Below, one piece after another: positions 21,701 to 32,006 of a DNA stretch of 64,000 bases (position 1 is the first letter of the stretch; every line of letters begins with the position of its first letter). Location of the stretch: NCBI GenBank assembly GCA_963920575.1, contig OY986970.1:17568851-17632850 (forward strand), written 5' to 3'. The notes beneath the pieces are model-generated. The model was given only the letters and a program-made list of their open reading frames with translations, made no database searches and was not told the origin of the DNA. Origin of the DNA: Narthecium ossifragum (lineage: Eukaryota > Streptophyta > Magnoliopsida > Dioscoreales > Nartheciaceae). The position numbers and the translations under genes are program-made.

Positions 21701-22245
21701 AAATCTATCATAAGGAAGATGATGGACGACAACCCAAGACAGTGGCATGAAGGGTTATTGAGAACATTATGGGCGTATAGAACTACGCCTAAGTCCAGTA
21801 CTAAAGTCATGCCTTATCAATTGGTATATGGTCAGGAGGCAGTTCTGCCTGCTGAGATAAATGTTTTATCGTCCAGATGTTTAGAACAAGATCGCTTAAC
21901 TGGTGAAGAATACCAAGAGGCATTAATGTATAATCTTTTAGAGCTCGATTAGCAGCGAGCTATTGCCTTAGAAAACATTGAAGCAGAAAAGTTGAAAGTG
22001 GCCGATATCTATAACAAAAGAGCAGTGTTAAAAGGCTTTCAAGAAGGAGACATAGTTTGGAAAATGATCTTACTTGTAGATCGAAATGACCCTAAGTATG
22101 GAAAGTGGTCGCCCAATTGGGAAGGACCATATTTGGTCGATCAAGTTTTGCCAAATGGGTCATATCAACTAAGGACTTTTGATGGTGGGTTACATCGATG
22201 AATGATAAATGGTCGATACCTTAAAAAATACTACCCATCAATGTA
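18760..22245 (+). pseudogene. Tat-lineage Ty3 pol: RT, RNase H, extra RNase H, integrase (decayed)
   Basis: A continuous but broken pol. Reverse transcriptase has motif A FMDGYSGYNQI (about 19445) and YVDDIVIKS (about 19643). A gypsy RNase H follows (about 20050-20430). A second, archaeal-type RNase H (MYFDGSK, NNQAEYEAL, about 20515-20740) is the hallmark of Tat-type elements. Integrase has AIDIIG, VSDQGT and a last catalytic position GQADASNK. The canonical residue there is Glu; here it is Asp (codon 21680-21682). Stops occur near 19215, 19544, 19910, 20612, 20696, 21323, 21662, 21950 and 22199; several fit CGA to TGA or CAG to TAG changes, as in methylated, silenced elements. Gag and the 5' LTR are missing; the left edge is lost at the solo LTR. 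Confidence 0.85.
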
Positions 22246-22352
22246 AAACAAAAGCATAGCCATAGAAAAAACGTCCTCATAATGGACGATAGCAATTAAC
22301 AAAATATGTATTCATTACAAGGTTATCGGCCAAATAACTCGAAATTTACAAG

Positions 22353-25300
22353 CTACTTCATCATAGAGAGACGTTGAGAAATGCGAGCGATATTTTCTCT
22401 GATCTCTTCTCGCTGATGCTTGTTCTTGACCATATCAGCGTTGAGCTCGATTATGCGGTCTTTTGAGGAATCTACTTCAAGTGCATCATATTCTTCTATA
22501 TGTTGTTTACTTTGTTCAACTATCTGAACACTCTCTCGAACCAGATATTTCCGCTGAGTTTTAAGTTGAAGAATTTGAGCCTCCAACTCTTTGATTTGAT
22601 CTTCAATTTTTGAAATATCTGATTCTCTTTCGCCGATAGCAGTCAAGTTTGCGGAGAGATGTTCCATGTTCTTGTCGACCATATAAGTTAGAAGTGCTCG
22701 CCGTTCTCGGCGTTCTCCAACAAGAACAATTTCATTGGTGAGGTTTTTTCTTGCCGCATCCAAGCTTTCAATATTCAACTTTAAGCTTTGGATGGAATCC
22801 ATCTCTCTGGATGAAAGACCTAGCACTTGTGGGTCGATGGACAGGAATAAAATCGTCGCTCTATCAAGATTTTCAAAATCGGCCTCTGTAAGATCTTCTT
22901 CAGGCGGTTTGTGTGAGGACCCGTTACTCCAACCCGGTCCGACTGCGTTGGATCGAGGGCTTGGCTTGGTTGGTTTTGGTCCGGTTGGCCTTGGGCTGCG
23001 ATCAGTTGATCGCATCGATGTTTTTGGACCCCAAGGGCAATTTGGTAAATTGCGCCTTGGCGATCGGTTTCACACCCGCGTAGTGCATACACGGCCTCAA
23101 TGAACAGTCGCGTTCAAGCTCGGTTTGTGAGCTGTGTGAGCATGATCTCATGAAACTTTCAAGATGAAAGTTGTAGATCATCGAGTTCTCTTTCGATTAC
23201 CGCTGGTTTCGTGATTTTTGGATTTATATACGATTTCTGGTGAATTGTTTTCTAAACTGCTGCGAAACAAAGATTAAGAAATTGATTAGTAAAATCTGAG
23301 GAAATTAGACTTCAATTAGACCTAATTCTTGGTCAGCATGTTCTTAGAATGTTAATCTATTTCTGCCTATGTTTAATTTGAAATCTGAAGTTGTTTGGAT
23401 GTTGAATTGTAATATTTTCGTCGCCTCTAACGATGGTTTACTGTTGCAATCTGAGAATTTGCTTGTTAGTGGACTTCTATGTTCTAATTAGTCCCTTGAT
23501 GCATGATTGAAGCTTCATGCAATTTGATATGGGTTTTATCTGGATTTTTGGAAGTTTTTCCCGGATTTTACCGAAGCTCTGTTTTTTTACGAACTGAGCT
23601 GTTCTAGCTCAGATCTGGGCTCGTACGTGCATGATCTTGTTTGATTATCAAGCTCAAAGTTATAGATCATCGAATCTACTTTCAATTGACGCTTATTTCA
23701 TAATTTTTGGATTTTCATACGATTTATTATGAATTGCTCCCTGATCTGCGACGAAACTGAATCTTTGATAAAAGCTTGGATTTTTGGCCGAAAATGGAGT
23801 TTTTCTTGATCTATTTGCTTCGGTCTTCTCGTAGTAGATTGCTAAGGTTGTTAGATATCATGTATATGAACTCTAGGGTAATTATGAAGGATTTATGCCG
23901 AGTTTTAAGCATGTGTAGCTCTAGGTTTCAATCATGCAAATATTATCTGTTCTCGCAATTAATGTTAATCTTGTTAGATTTATGTGCGTATTTAATTGCG
24001 TAGACTAAATGGGCTGACAATATGCCATTTACCGCTTTGTGGTTGAACCAAGGGAGTCATGTCCTTGGGAGGTTTAGATAACAGAATGGGCCGAAGTTGT
24101 GCCCTAGTGTTGGTTATTATATTTGTTGTTGATTGATGATTGCGTGGTCGGGGTTGTGGCCCAGTTGTCGAAATTACGGTTGACGGCTGTGGATGTCGTC
24201 ATAATGCCAAAATTTCGATTGAATATGTTGTTGCTTGTTTACGGCCCGTCGGCGCCGTTATAATATTGGATTATTGTAATTTCGACCTTTATCTGCTTTA
24301 GACCCCTTGCTATGTTTACTCTTTGGCAAGCTGTAGGCTATGCCTAGCCCTGTATATTGTGATATCATACTATTACATGCTTATATTTCTGTATTTAATG
24401 TGCGCGTGAGCATTACATGCATTTTCCTGCAGTAGAGGCATCAGACTAGCTGGTAGGTGATGGATTCGATCGCCGATCCGGGGTTCTCGGGTAGCCCGGG
24501 TCTAGCCCTAGGACCGGGGTTTGGGGTAGTCGAGGATTAGGACGTGATTGTCATCAATGATTATTTTTGATATTATTCGAGGATTATTAGGTAGTCGGAC
24601 TGGAATATTGTTGTTGAGGTTTAGAGGTCGTGTTGTTCTCCAAGGCCAAGTGCTAAGGATGGATGTCGATGCGTTCCCTGACATGTATGTCCCCGCGAGA
24701 GATGGAATGACTGGGCAGGGTGGTACTTGGACAGGAACCCGCAGTCTTTGTTTCCTCTCGTTTGTTCTTGGGTAAGGGTGATCCCGCATGGTACCGTTCC
24801 CCTGTTGGTGCTTAGGGTGATCTTGGTAACATGTTCAAGAGAGAGGTTCATGACGGGGGCCCTTGGGACATCGATAGGGTTATGGGACCCTTGGCATTCC
24901 TTAGACTTAGGCGGAGAGACAACACAGTTGTTGTTTTCCTCCTTTCAGTGTGACGTAGAATAGCGTAGAACCTTACTGAGCTTTGTTGCTCACTCCTATC
25001 TGGGCTGCATCGGTGATGCAGGTCGATGCAATCCTTTCCTTTCATGTGATCTTCTGGGCGTTGGCGAGCCATTCTCGAGGTGATCGTGGACTTGGAGTTT
25101 CGAGGAGTACTTGACGATCCTGGAGTTTTCCCTTTGTTAATAGTTGTACCTTTGCAGTAATATTAAATGTATAATTTCCCTCTTCGAGGATTTGATCATA
25201 TGTATTAATTTATGTAATGAGGGTCGATGAAAGTATTGTATCAGAACCTATACTAATTAGTGAAAATTGTAATAGCATATTCATATTCTTGTTGAATTTT

Positions 25301-28300
25301 AAAACTATTAGATTTATCGTTTTAATTTATCGTGAAGATTATAATTGTACAGGGTTCAAATCTAGAAATACAGGGGAAACTCTCGCCGTTCGATTTTAGA
25401 CAGTTTGTTTAGGACGACCATGTAATCGGCCAAAGCTCGTCTGAGGTCGTGGTGCTGACCTTGTTGAATGGTCTCAGGATCGATGACGGCTTTCTTTCTA
25501 GATTTTTTAGCTCGCCATGAATTAGAGAGTGAATGGATGAAGTCGACCAGTTGAGCGATATCGGCCTAAATCAATAAATGATTAGAACATATGGTCGAGC
25601 AAGTTCATTTATATAAGCCAAGTTTAGAACAACCCATACCTCATCTGAAGTCGAAGAAGATGGGTGTGTTGGTGGAGTACTTAACGATGTCACCATCGCG
25701 GTAGAAGGTATGATCGTCAAAGTGTTATCGATCATCGTCTCCTCTGGCCTAGTAGGAGTTGGGGTAGGCGTAGCAACATGCATGTCATTTGTTGAAGTGC
25801 TGGGGGGCACATCGACATTGTGCTGAGCACCACTGGCCGATGGCTCTTGGAAAGAGTATGTCTCGACCATGGGTTGTAAGGTCGGTACACCAGAAGAAGC
25901 TGTTTCAGATGATAGTTGAATATCACCAAGGTCCGTCAAAAGACTATATGGACCATAAACAAGCATCTGACCAGTAGATGACAAACCTAGTCTGGATGGA
26001 GTAAAGTTAAGAACGTTGAAATGATCTTCGACGTTAGCTTCATCACGTTGTTCTTCTTCGGACGATGAAATGATGACTTTCTCTTTACGAGAGACCTGCA
26101 AATATGGAAATGAGAAAATGTTGATAAACCAAAGCGTGGAAGAAGAATAAAATCAATTACGTTGGTGTTCCTCTAAACACAACGTTTTATCCTTTTCTTG
26201 AAACGTACTTGTTCTACAATTGGAAGAGGATCCCTTGAGAGTCCTTCCTCCTGATTGACTTCTACAGCTTGAATTGTCGCTGCAGAACGATCCTTCTCAA
26301 CTTCCTGAGCTGTCTCGCCCAAGTTGGAGGGGGAATCAGAAGGAGACAAAAGGTGTGAAGGAGTAGAGGAGTCTGATCTCTCTCTGTAAAACAAAGAAAA
26401 GTGAGTTTAAAATATGAAGATGATAAAACACAAAAGAATGAATAAGGATACTCACTTGGAAGCAGAAGTAGACTGGTCACTTTGCATGTTATCAGGCGAT
26501 TCTACATCCTCTCCCACTGCTGAAGATGAGTGAACTTGTCTCTCAGGTTCATCGCCCATTACTTCCTCGGCTGTAACTTCCTCAACCAAAGGTCTCTAAA
26601 CCAATGAATATATCTTGGATTCACCAGTTGATATCCTTTTCTTCTTACGAGACGAAGTCTCTTCAATAGACTTTCCAAGTCTCTTTTGGGGCGATTCTTC
26701 ATCCTTTCTAGCGGAAGCAGCAGTTTTCCCTTTCTTCTGAGGTCGATCCTCTGCCTCAGCATGTTCCAGAGCTTCCTTCTTACATCCCAATTTCTTGGGA
26801 GGAACAAATTGTTGAAGACAACATTCTCGTCTTGGGAAAACAGACGCTCCTTGACGGCCGAGTTCCAAATATCAGCGATGACAGGATCAACATCGGCCAC
26901 TGGTTCAAAATGTGTAAGCTTAAACCGCTTACAAAGCGCCATTTCCCTTTTCTCCATAGTAACTACCCTATCGATGTTATTAAAGACACATCGACCTTTA
27001 GCTATTATGTTGAAGCTAAAGTAGGGAGGAACTGGCCAATCTTGCTTCAGTCCAAACTGGTGAGTGACAAAATTTGAACCATATACTTCTACTCCGCACT
27101 TGTTATTGGCTTTGCCCCACGACATGTCAAAGTGCAAGTCTCGGCCAACCAAAAAACAAGCCCTGGCCAGTCTTTTATCTTCATCGTCCAAATTGGCCGA
27201 TAGATCGAGGAGTGGACGAATAGAAGCTGGATGAGAATTATGGTTGAAAGGACGATAGGAAGAAAAATCAGATAAAGTATAAAGATAATCAAAAGTTTGT
27301 TGAAGAGATTTGGGAATGAACGATGAAGAAAGGTGTAAATGGCCTTGAGTTCTGGCCGATGAAGAAGATGGAAGTAGATGGAGTCCAGGGAAATAGGCTC
27401 TAAGCCATAGTTGGACAATCCAAAGGCGGCCAAAACCAGTAAGACTTCCACCATCTCTCAATTGCTCAAGAGTAAGGTAGATGCCTCTGTATATGGCCGA
27501 GAGAATAAAAGTAGAAAGAGACAAAACTTGCTTTCCAGAAACAATAGCTTGAGCAAGAACAACATAACCCCTAACGTGTTTCTTAGCGGGAAGACAAAGA
27601 ACGAACTTGCAAAGCCAGTAATAAATGAACGCTAATCGTTCTCAAGCATTTGGTTGCTCATCGGTCTCTTCAAGTTTGGAATATGTATTGATACAAACAC
27701 CATAGTTCTTATCAGAGTCAAAAACTGTTTCCCAAAAAGAAAGCGTCATATTGGCCGATACAAGAGCACCAATAGGAGAGAGACCGGTCAAAAGAGCGAT
27801 GTCTAAGAGAGTAATGGAAAGAGTGCCACAAGGAAAAAGAAAGTTGTTATACTCTGTCGACCAAAAAAGGAACGACTACAGAAGTAAGTTGGGCTCTTGA
27901 GCAAGAACCCTAGTGCTCAAGTCTAAGAAATCTAAAATACTAGCATCATAGAATATCTTCTTTGAATCAAGATGATTGACCATTCTACTATGCCACTCAA
28001 TGAATTTGTCATCGGTCAAAGGCCATGGTGTAATGAGATTCTTAGGAGAAAGAGTAGAAAGATTAAGTTCCTGGGATAAAGGTAGATCACCAAAAAGTGG
28101 GAAAGAATTCACAACAGTTTTCAGATCAGAAGAAAGAGAAAGTAGAAGATCAGAAACAAAACTGGGACCAAGAGAAAAAGACCTGGAAATAGAGTCACCA
28201 GACCTGACCAAATATGTTCCTCTTGGCTCATCCGATCTTAAAAGCTCATTGAAATTTGCATAAGATCTGCTGACCTCCTTATGCATGATATCATCGGCTC

Positions 28301-28381
28301 TGATTTCACGAACATGGTGGAGAACGAAAAGCTTGGCGGAGAAGAAGAAGAAGAAGAAGCTTCTGGTGTCTTAGAAATCAT
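22353..28381 (-). pseudogene. Antisense four-exon plant mobile domain (PMD) gene carried by the Tat element
   Basis: Lies between integrase and the polypurine tract, opposite to pol. Exon 1 (about 28286-26456, possible upstream ATG 28381) encodes a PMD: SRMVNHLDSKKIFYDA, then an FLFPCGTLSITLLDIALLTG-like core, then the TLEQLRDGGSLTGFGRLWIV block. It ends in a Lys-rich tail (SRKKKRIS, possible nuclear signal) after a frameshift. Introns with good splice sites are 26455-26384, 26208-26096 and 25639-25566. Exon 4 (25565-25403 then 22911-22353) ends in a coiled coil (IEDQIKELEAQILQLK). Two in-frame stops (near 27876 and 27636) break the PMD. A solo LTR splits exon 4. PMDs occur in host MAIN/MAIL proteins and on transposons; here the transposon context decides. 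Function in the element is unknown. Confidence 0.75.
22912..25402 (+). mobile_element. Solo LTR, Tekay-type, with TSD, inside the PMD gene
   Basis: 2,491 bp starting TGTGAGGACCCGTTACTCC and ending GATTTTAGACA, flanked by GTTTG at 22907-22911 and 25403-25407. Compared with the 32007 copy, the last ~70 bp before the terminal CA are deleted, and the TATA and GGTAGG-palindrome portion is missing or unrecognisable. An acceptor-like TGATGCAG/GTCGATGC is kept at 25020. Confidence 0.85.
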
Positions 28382-28685
28382 AAGAGAAAGAAGAAAGCTC
28401 GAGCGCCATGATGGTGAAAGAGGAAGGAGAAATAAAACCCTAAGCAAAAGAACGAAGAGCCAATGGAGTTGCTCCGGCCAAATATATGGCTAAAAGGGTA
28501 TACATGTCAGATAAGTACGGCGCATTAAATGTAGAATATTAAGGGATATGGAGAGAGAATGAAAACGAGGCAGCGATTCGTTTTCCTAGAGAACGATCAT
28601 GATTAACCTTAATGGTTAACACGGAAGCTGTCAAATCACGCCAAATACGGTCATCTCATCATAAATTCAAATTCCTCGATAACCG

Positions 28686-29420
28686 CATGGGGGGCAAAAT
28701 GTTAGCCAAAATAATGGCTGACCAATCAATAATTACCAGATCAGTATAATAAATATGGTCGATGGACTTTCAAAGGCAATTGAGCAATAACGTTCTAAGA
28801 TAAGTAAAATATCATCGACCAAAAGAAGAAAGTCATCGGCCAAGAACGATGATCCTCTTTACAATAGAAGGTTATCGGCCAAGGACGATGACGATTCAAA
28901 GACAAAAAAGTTATTAGCTTTGGACGATGAAGATGTGGACGAGAAGAGAACATCAATCAAGAGGGACGACATTGCAACGAAGGAAAGCTCATCGACCAGA
29001 CTCCTTCATCGACCAAACTATAACAACAGAAACGAGGAAACATCAGAGAACATAGGACACGCGGCTCATCCAGAGTGAACGATGGAGGATAACAGAGAAC
29101 GTGCTAAGCAGAAGTTACTTAACCACTATAGTATAAATAGTCTTCTTCTTTCACCATGTAACCTCTCTAGCAAAATCAAACACACAGAGTCTGCGCGCTT
29201 GGATTTCTTATTTTCAGAATGTTTCCTGTTCATGTAAGTTAGTCTTATTTTAATGAAATCATTATGTTTCTTCTCCGTTTAATTCTTCTTTTCTACATAA
29301 TGTAATTTAGCTCATTGTTCTTAGATAGATAATATAATATTAGATTTATAATGTTTTATTCATCATGTTCTTCATAGCTTTCTTGAGTGTTAGGTAAATT
29401 TTGACCTTGATTATTTGACC
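28686..29420 (+). mobile_element. Polypurine tract and 3' LTR of the Tat element
   Basis: The purine-rich CATGGGGGGCAAAA (28686-28699) is followed directly by an LTR start TGTTAGCCAAAATAATGG at 28700. A TATA box GTATAAATAG lies at 29131. The 3' end of the LTR cannot be fixed; about 29420 is a guess, since no 5' LTR is present for comparison and no target duplication was found. Confidence 0.65.
29131..29140 (+). promoter_or_regulatory. TATA box of the Tat 3' LTR
   Basis: GTATAAATAG, about 430 bp into the LTR, followed by a CT-rich start region typical of plant LTR promoters. Confidence 0.6.
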
Positions 29421-29542
29421 GGTCAACGGTTAAATTTCCACGCTAATAGTCATGGATTTGATTCCATTATTTCTTTCAAGATAAAATTGGAAATTTTGTT
29501 GACAACCACTCGAGAAAATAATAGAAATGGAATGAAAATGAC

Positions 29543-29865
29543 ATTGTGGTGTTTGGTTTGCCAAAATAAAGATGGGAATGGGTAAAAAAGGTTTTTTTTT
29601 CTTTTTTAACTTAGCTTAAAATACCATTATTAGTATCATTTGATGTTGAAAACTTCTAATAAAAGAAGAATATGTTTTTGTAGTTTAGGACATTAACCAT
29701 TTAGGATTCTTTCTTCGAGAAAGAAGTCGTCATTCCACATCCAACAAAAAAGCCCACTCTTGTCCATTCTCACATTTAAAAGCCAACAAAACATAGGAAT
29801 ACTAATCGTCATATTTCCACTGTTATTTTCATTTCTATGGTCAAATGCGGAACCAAACACAATCT
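29543..29865. mobile_element. Possible MITE with TGTTTGGTT-type inverted ends
   Basis: The left end ATTGTGGTGTTTGGTTTGCC pairs with the right end, whose complement reads ATTGTGTTTGGTTCCGC, about 320 bp apart and AT-rich inside. Such ends are common on small plant DNA transposons. A target duplication was not verified. Confidence 0.35.
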
Positions 29866-30202
29866 AAGAGAGTTGTTACCGAGGAAAATACTCAAACGTC
29901 GGCTAACATACATCCCTCATCTGAAACGATCAACAATCGTTGATTCAAACACATGGCACCCATCCAGCAAGCCATAAACATAGTACCTGCAGCATCATAC
30001 GGACGTGACAGGTGGACGAACCGGCTGCGAGGCTAGCGGAATCATCGCGTACAAGGCCACGCGAGAAAAGAAGCGTCGACCAATGATAAGAACACGCACA
30101 TTAAATGCTACTTGGCGCCCAAGATCAAACCCCATCATCACGCCGCCTACACATTTATGGGGATGCAATACAACAGTGCGATACTCGATGTGTCAAACTA
30201 TC
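29866..30202. other. Intervening sequence, nothing recognised
   Basis: Short, moderately GC-rich stretch. A 66-codon open frame (30005-30205) has no recognisable features. It may be retroelement-internal debris. Confidence 0.35.
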
Positions 30203-31635
30203 TGATCGTTCACAAAACATTTTCATTAAATCGTACGCAAAACACAATTTAGAAATTTTTATATCTTTATACAAACACTAAACTATAGGATAGAATAGCG
30301 GTGAAGTCCGGAGTCGAATCACAGGCAATTTACCAGCAAAGATTGAAATCAGTTCTCAAAACCCTAAATCTAAGCAAAAGAATCAAAGATAGAATATAAC
30401 TATCCAAACTAAAAAACAAAAGAAATAAAAGGTTGATCAATTCGAATTAATAAAGTATTTATATAGGAATTACTCAATCCACCCTAGTTTCATTATTAGT
30501 CTTCTTTAGTTATCATCTTATTCCCTCCTTTCAACATTATGGATTATATGGCTACAAGCTCACATGAATCCCTAAAATAAAATTTATATTCCTAATGGCA
30601 TAGCCTATCTTTCTTGGTATAGGTTGTCTTCGATCCTACAACTACCTTACTTTATTCTACTTCTAATGATCTTAGGACAACCTATCGTAGCATAGCATAG
30701 CCTATCTCAATAGCAAACCATAAATCAAATGAAAACCATCATATGAATCTCTATAATCAATCACAGAAATCATGTATGACTGAAAGTACGTCAAGGGAAC
30801 TTTGTTCCTTCAACTCTAATAACAATGAAAAGCATATTCATAAGATAATGCATTGAGAAGATTACAAAATTCAATCCAAAGTAAGAACATAACTAAACTA
30901 GAGTTTCATAAGATTCCTAAGTACACAAAGTTAGCCACTCATCTATTGGATGAAGGCCATTGGGTTGGGGAAGAAAGTCGTCGCCGTCCACACCCTTACT
31001 GTCTTCTCTTTCATTCTCCAAAGATTTTCAAAGAGATGATAAATTTGGATGGAATAACCTTATTTATAGGAGAACTCCTAAAATTAGTGTTTTGGCTAAG
31101 TTGGACTTCTATTACAACTTAAATTTTCTGAATTAATTTTGGCAGCCTTACTCTGATCACAACTTAGTCCAGTCAGTCCGGATCTCAAAACTTGTCCCAC
31201 AAAAAAGATGTATATTATGAAATCTAGAAGATTTCATAATATGTAGAGTTAGTTAGCATATTTGATGAATATTCTTCTGAACATCGACGGAACCGTTTTC
31301 TAGCATCTATATATCTTTATATTCCTCAAAACTGGTATCAATCCATCAGGAATCTCATAAAATATCCAACATGAACGTTGTAGATCTTGAAGTCTTCTAT
31401 CACATCATAAAGTTTTAGAGTATTTGGACTTATACAGAATTTCTAACGAATATTCTCCTGACAGGCGGCAAAGTAATCTTTTTCACATAAATTCATATTT
31501 TTAGCCGAAAATCTTGTATATCTTCTCAAATCATGATTAAACCTGAAATCAACTAACCAACTATTAAATACCACTACTCTAGTCGAAGCAAAGGTAAATT
31601 AAGGGGTCAAATTATGAATATTTCATAACTCATCA
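30203..31635 (-). mobile_element. 3' LTR of a minus-strand Athila-like element
   Basis: 1,433 bp from TGATCGTTCACAAAAC to AACTCATCA, closely related to the solo LTR at 7685. It is not solo: the adjoining 31636 sequence is purine-rich on the minus strand (complement reads AAGTTGGGGGTG), a polypurine tract, and is followed by internal sequence. Confidence 0.75.
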
Positions 31636-32006
31636 CACCCCCAACTTATACTTTGCTAGTCCTTGAGCAAAGAAAATATAAAAAAAAGTTATAAATCTAA
31701 CTAACCATTTTTGTAAGTATCACGATTGCGCTTAACATATGCAACAAGCCTTTAAACCCATGGGTTACCCTAGTAGATGAGTTATAGTCTTCTAAGAGTT
31801 TTCAGGGATGACACCCACAAACATCTATACATTCCCCTGAATATGCCATTAGAAATCAATACAATACTCATTAACTCGAATGCATAGAAATACTATCCAT
31901 GAATATACCCCTCAACTCTTAGTCTTATAAAAATATAGTAAATCAAAACATGTCATAACATATTTTAAACACTTTAACATATTTAATTATGACTGAAAAC
32001 AACTTT

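Noticed and set aside
22353..28381. PMD gene as a host nuclear gene (MAIN/MAIL type)
   Set aside because: It lies between a Tat integrase and the matching polypurine tract and LTR, has in-frame stops, and is split by a solo LTR.
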